A stretch of 14,303 nt of DNA from Thermoleophilia bacterium (GTDB lineage: Bacteria; Actinomycetota; Thermoleophilia; Gaiellales; Gaiellaceae), in NCBI GenBank assembly GCA_025936595.1, contig JAICTB010000028.1, positions 1 to 14,303 of the forward strand. Reading direction: 5' to 3'. The notes under the pieces are model-generated. The model made no database searches. It saw only the letters and a list, made by a program, of their open reading frames with translations, and was not told where the DNA came from. Below, one piece after another: positions 13,103 to 14,303 of the stretch. Numbering within the stretch: position 1 is the stretch's first letter; every line of letters begins with the position of its first letter. The position numbers were made by a program, and so were the translations under genes.

Positions 13103-14037
13103 GCCTCGACCTCGCGCTGCAGGTCGCGCGTGCCGCAGGCTCGCGCGCCTATCCGAAGCCGACCGTCGGCGCAGTCGTGGTGTCCGACGGCGAGCTCGTC
13201 GGCAAGGGAGCGACCGAGGCGGACGGCCGCCATGCCGAGGTGGTCGCGCTCGACGCGGCGGGCGGGCGGGCGCGAGGGGCGACGATGTACGTGACGCTCG
13301 AGCCCTGCGCTCACCAGGGGACGACCCCGCCGTGCGCCGACGCGATCGTCGCCGCCGGCGTCGCACGTGTCATCTTCGGTGCGAGAGATCCGAACCCGGC
13401 CGCCGCGGGTGGAGAGGCGAGGCTGCGTCGCGGAGGCGTCGCGGTCGAGTTCGCCGACTCGCGCGAGGCGCGCAGGCTGAACGAGGCGTGGCGGACCTGG
13501 GTCTCGCTCCGGCGGCCGTTCGTCATCTACAAGGCGGCGGTGACGCTCGACGGCAGCATGTCGCTGCCCGGCTCACGCTGGATCAGCGGCGAGGCGAGCC
13601 GGCGCTTCGTGCACGAGCTGCGCGCGGACGTCGACGCGGTGGCGGTCGGCGGCGGCACGGCGCGCGCCGACCGCCCGCGGCTGGACGCGCGCGACGTCAC
13701 GACTCCTCGCGGGCAGCCGCGGCGACTCGCCTTCTCGCGGGGGCCGCTCCCGGAGGGTCTCGACCTGGAGCTCCGAAGCGGCCCGCTCGCGACGGAGCTC
13801 GGCGCTCTGGCGGACGACGGCGTCCAGTCGCTCCTCCTCGAGGGCGGGCCGACCCTCGCCGCGGCCTTTCTCGCAGCTGACCTCGTCGACAAGCTGCTCG
13901 TGTTCGTCGCGCCGGTGCTGGCCGGTCAGGGCCTGGGTCTGATCGCTCCGCTACCCTCCCCGCGCACGCTCTCGCACCTGACGGCGCGGCCGGTCGGCGA
14001 CGACGTGCTCCTCGAGGCCTATGTCCATCCGCCCTAA
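13099..14037 (+). CDS. ribD: Bifunctional riboflavin biosynthesis deaminase/reductase RibD
   Basis: Carries out the second and third steps of riboflavin synthesis: deamination of the diaminopyrimidine and reduction of its ribose side chain. The 312 residues comprise a zinc deaminase domain with HAE (45-47) and PCAHQGTTPPC (69-79), then a reductase domain with KAAVTLDG (145-152), ISGEASRRFVHELRADVDAV (162-181), GGGTARADRPRL (184-195) and LLLEGGPTLAAAFL (245-258). It is shorter than E. coli RibD (367) and slightly abbreviated after DPNP (97-100). The substrate-binding signature SPNPxVGA reads AYPKPTVGA (17-25), with Lys20 in place of the conserved Asn. The GTG at 13099 overlaps the rpe stop. 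The stop TAA lies within the next gene. The following ribE start supports the pathway assignment. Confidence 0.93.
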   Translation: MSLDLALQVARAAGSRAYPKPTVGAVVVSDGELVGKGATEADGRHAEVVALDAAGGRARGATMYVTLEPCAHQGTTPPCADAIVAAGVARVIFGARDPNPAAAGGEARLRRGGVAVEFADSREARRLNEAWRTWVSLRRPFVIYKAAVTLDGSMSLPGSRWISGEASRRFVHELRADVDAVAVGGGTARADRPRLDARDVTTPRGQPRRLAFSRGPLPEGLDLELRSGPLATELGALADDGVQSLLLEGGPTLAAAFLAADLVDKLLVFVAPVLAGQGLGLIAPLPSPRTLSHLTARPVGDDVLLEAYVHPP

Positions 14038-14278
14038 GAACCCCGAGCGCACCGACGACCTGCTCGTCACGCAGCTCAGCCACTGGCTGACACGCCAGCT
14101 CGGAAACGACGAGCTGCGGCGCAACGTGGAGGCGATCGGGACGAGCGAGCTCGCGCCGGGCGGCCGCGAGGCCGTCAACGAGCTGCTCGCGGAGCTCGCC
14201 ACGGCCGTTCCCGGGGAACGTGCCCAGCTCGAGGTGCTCGTCCGCGAAGCGGTCGAGACCCTCGTCTACGGCGACTAG
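14021..14278 (+). CDS. Small protein of unknown function between ribD and ribE, 85 residues
   Basis: I do not recognise this product. It is short, acidic and predicted largely helical: a basic start (MSIRPKNPER), then DDLLVTQLSHWLTRQLGNDE (11-30), a GTSELAPGG turn (40-48), and two further helices ending ETLVYGD. It has no cysteines, membrane segment or signal peptide. ATG 14021 lies 17 bases before the ribD stop in another frame, and its TAG is followed with no gap by the GTG of ribE. This tight packing, plus codon composition like its neighbours, argues for a real gene under the same translational coupling. Its position between two riboflavin genes suggests a role in flavin synthesis or regulation, but that is only inference from location. 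Confidence 0.75.
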   Translation: MSIRPKNPERTDDLLVTQLSHWLTRQLGNDELRRNVEAIGTSELAPGGREAVNELLAELATAVPGERAQLEVLVREAVETLVYGD

Positions 14279-14303
14279 GTGTTCACGGGGCTCGTGCGCG
14301 AGG
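14279..14303 (+). CDS. ribE: Riboflavin synthase alpha subunit, 5' end (cut by window)
   Basis: GTG 14279 opens a frame reading MFTGLVRE before the window ends. Riboflavin synthase alpha chains almost invariably begin MFTGxVEE or MFTGIIEE, and the gene follows ribD in actinobacteria, so the assignment is strong despite only eight codons. The enzyme dismutates two 6,7-dimethyl-8-ribityllumazine molecules to riboflavin. The start directly abuts the previous TAG. GAG-rich sequence inside the upstream gene would have to supply any ribosome binding site, so coupling is probable. Confidence 0.85.

Noticed and set aside
1..14303. CRISPR array, tRNA, rRNA, insertion sequence or prophage
   Set aside because: No regularly spaced repeats, tRNA-like cloverleaf, rRNA motif, transposase or phage structural gene was seen on reading both strands.

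Overview
This is a GC-rich, gene-dense chromosomal segment that looks like an actinobacterial core region. Codon third positions are strongly G/C, starts are often GTG or TTG, and genes meet in 1-4 base overlaps. The run metK ... priA - def - fmt - rsmB - rpe - ribD - ribE is a known actinobacterial order. The cmk-plsC-der-gpsA block beside it suggests a deep-branching lineage such as Thermoleophilia, but that is inference from gene order and protein style. There are no rRNA or tRNA genes, CRISPR arrays, insertion sequences or phage genes.

Layout. (1) Positions 1-3490, rightward: the last codons of a gene that is probably aroA, then cmk, a PlsC-type acyltransferase, der and gpsA, each joined by a 4-base stop/start overlap. 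This looks like one translationally coupled operon. (2) metK (3526-4779) follows a 35-base gap with a -10-like hexamer nine bases before its ATG, suggesting a near-leaderless message. (3) A DtxR-family regulator (4776-5462, leftward) runs tail-to-tail into metK with overlapping stop codons. It is divergent from a ZIP-family metal transporter (5574-6407), and a 28-bp palindrome between them is the obvious operator candidate. (4) A flippase-like membrane protein (6490-7380, probably starting further upstream) is followed by priA (7380-9293) with a one-base overlap, then a 160-residue protein of unknown function (9321-9803). (5) A 62-bp hairpin with 22-bp AT-richer arms (9799-9860) overlaps that gene's stop and runs into the probable promoter of def. 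(6) def - fmt - rsmB - rpe - ribD - an 85-residue unknown - ribE (starting at 14279 and cut by the window end) run rightward, mostly with overlaps.

Functionally, def and fmt remove and add the N-formyl group of initiator methionine, and rsmB and der act on ribosome maturation. cmk, gpsA and plsC supply nucleotide and phospholipid precursors. metK makes the SAM that RsmB uses, and rpe and the rib genes supply pentose phosphates and riboflavin. The accessory-looking part is the metal-homeostasis pair. Its regulator aligns well with DtxR/MntR but has Gly-Gly where the family's Glu-His metal ligands should be. Other oddities are a His/Asp/Glu-rich tail on Def, a GpsA missing about 30-35 residues of its Rossmann domain, and active-site variants in Der, Rpe and RibD. 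I see no clearly new multi-gene system. The best leads are the def hairpin, the regulator with its palindrome, and the small unknown gene between ribD and ribE.
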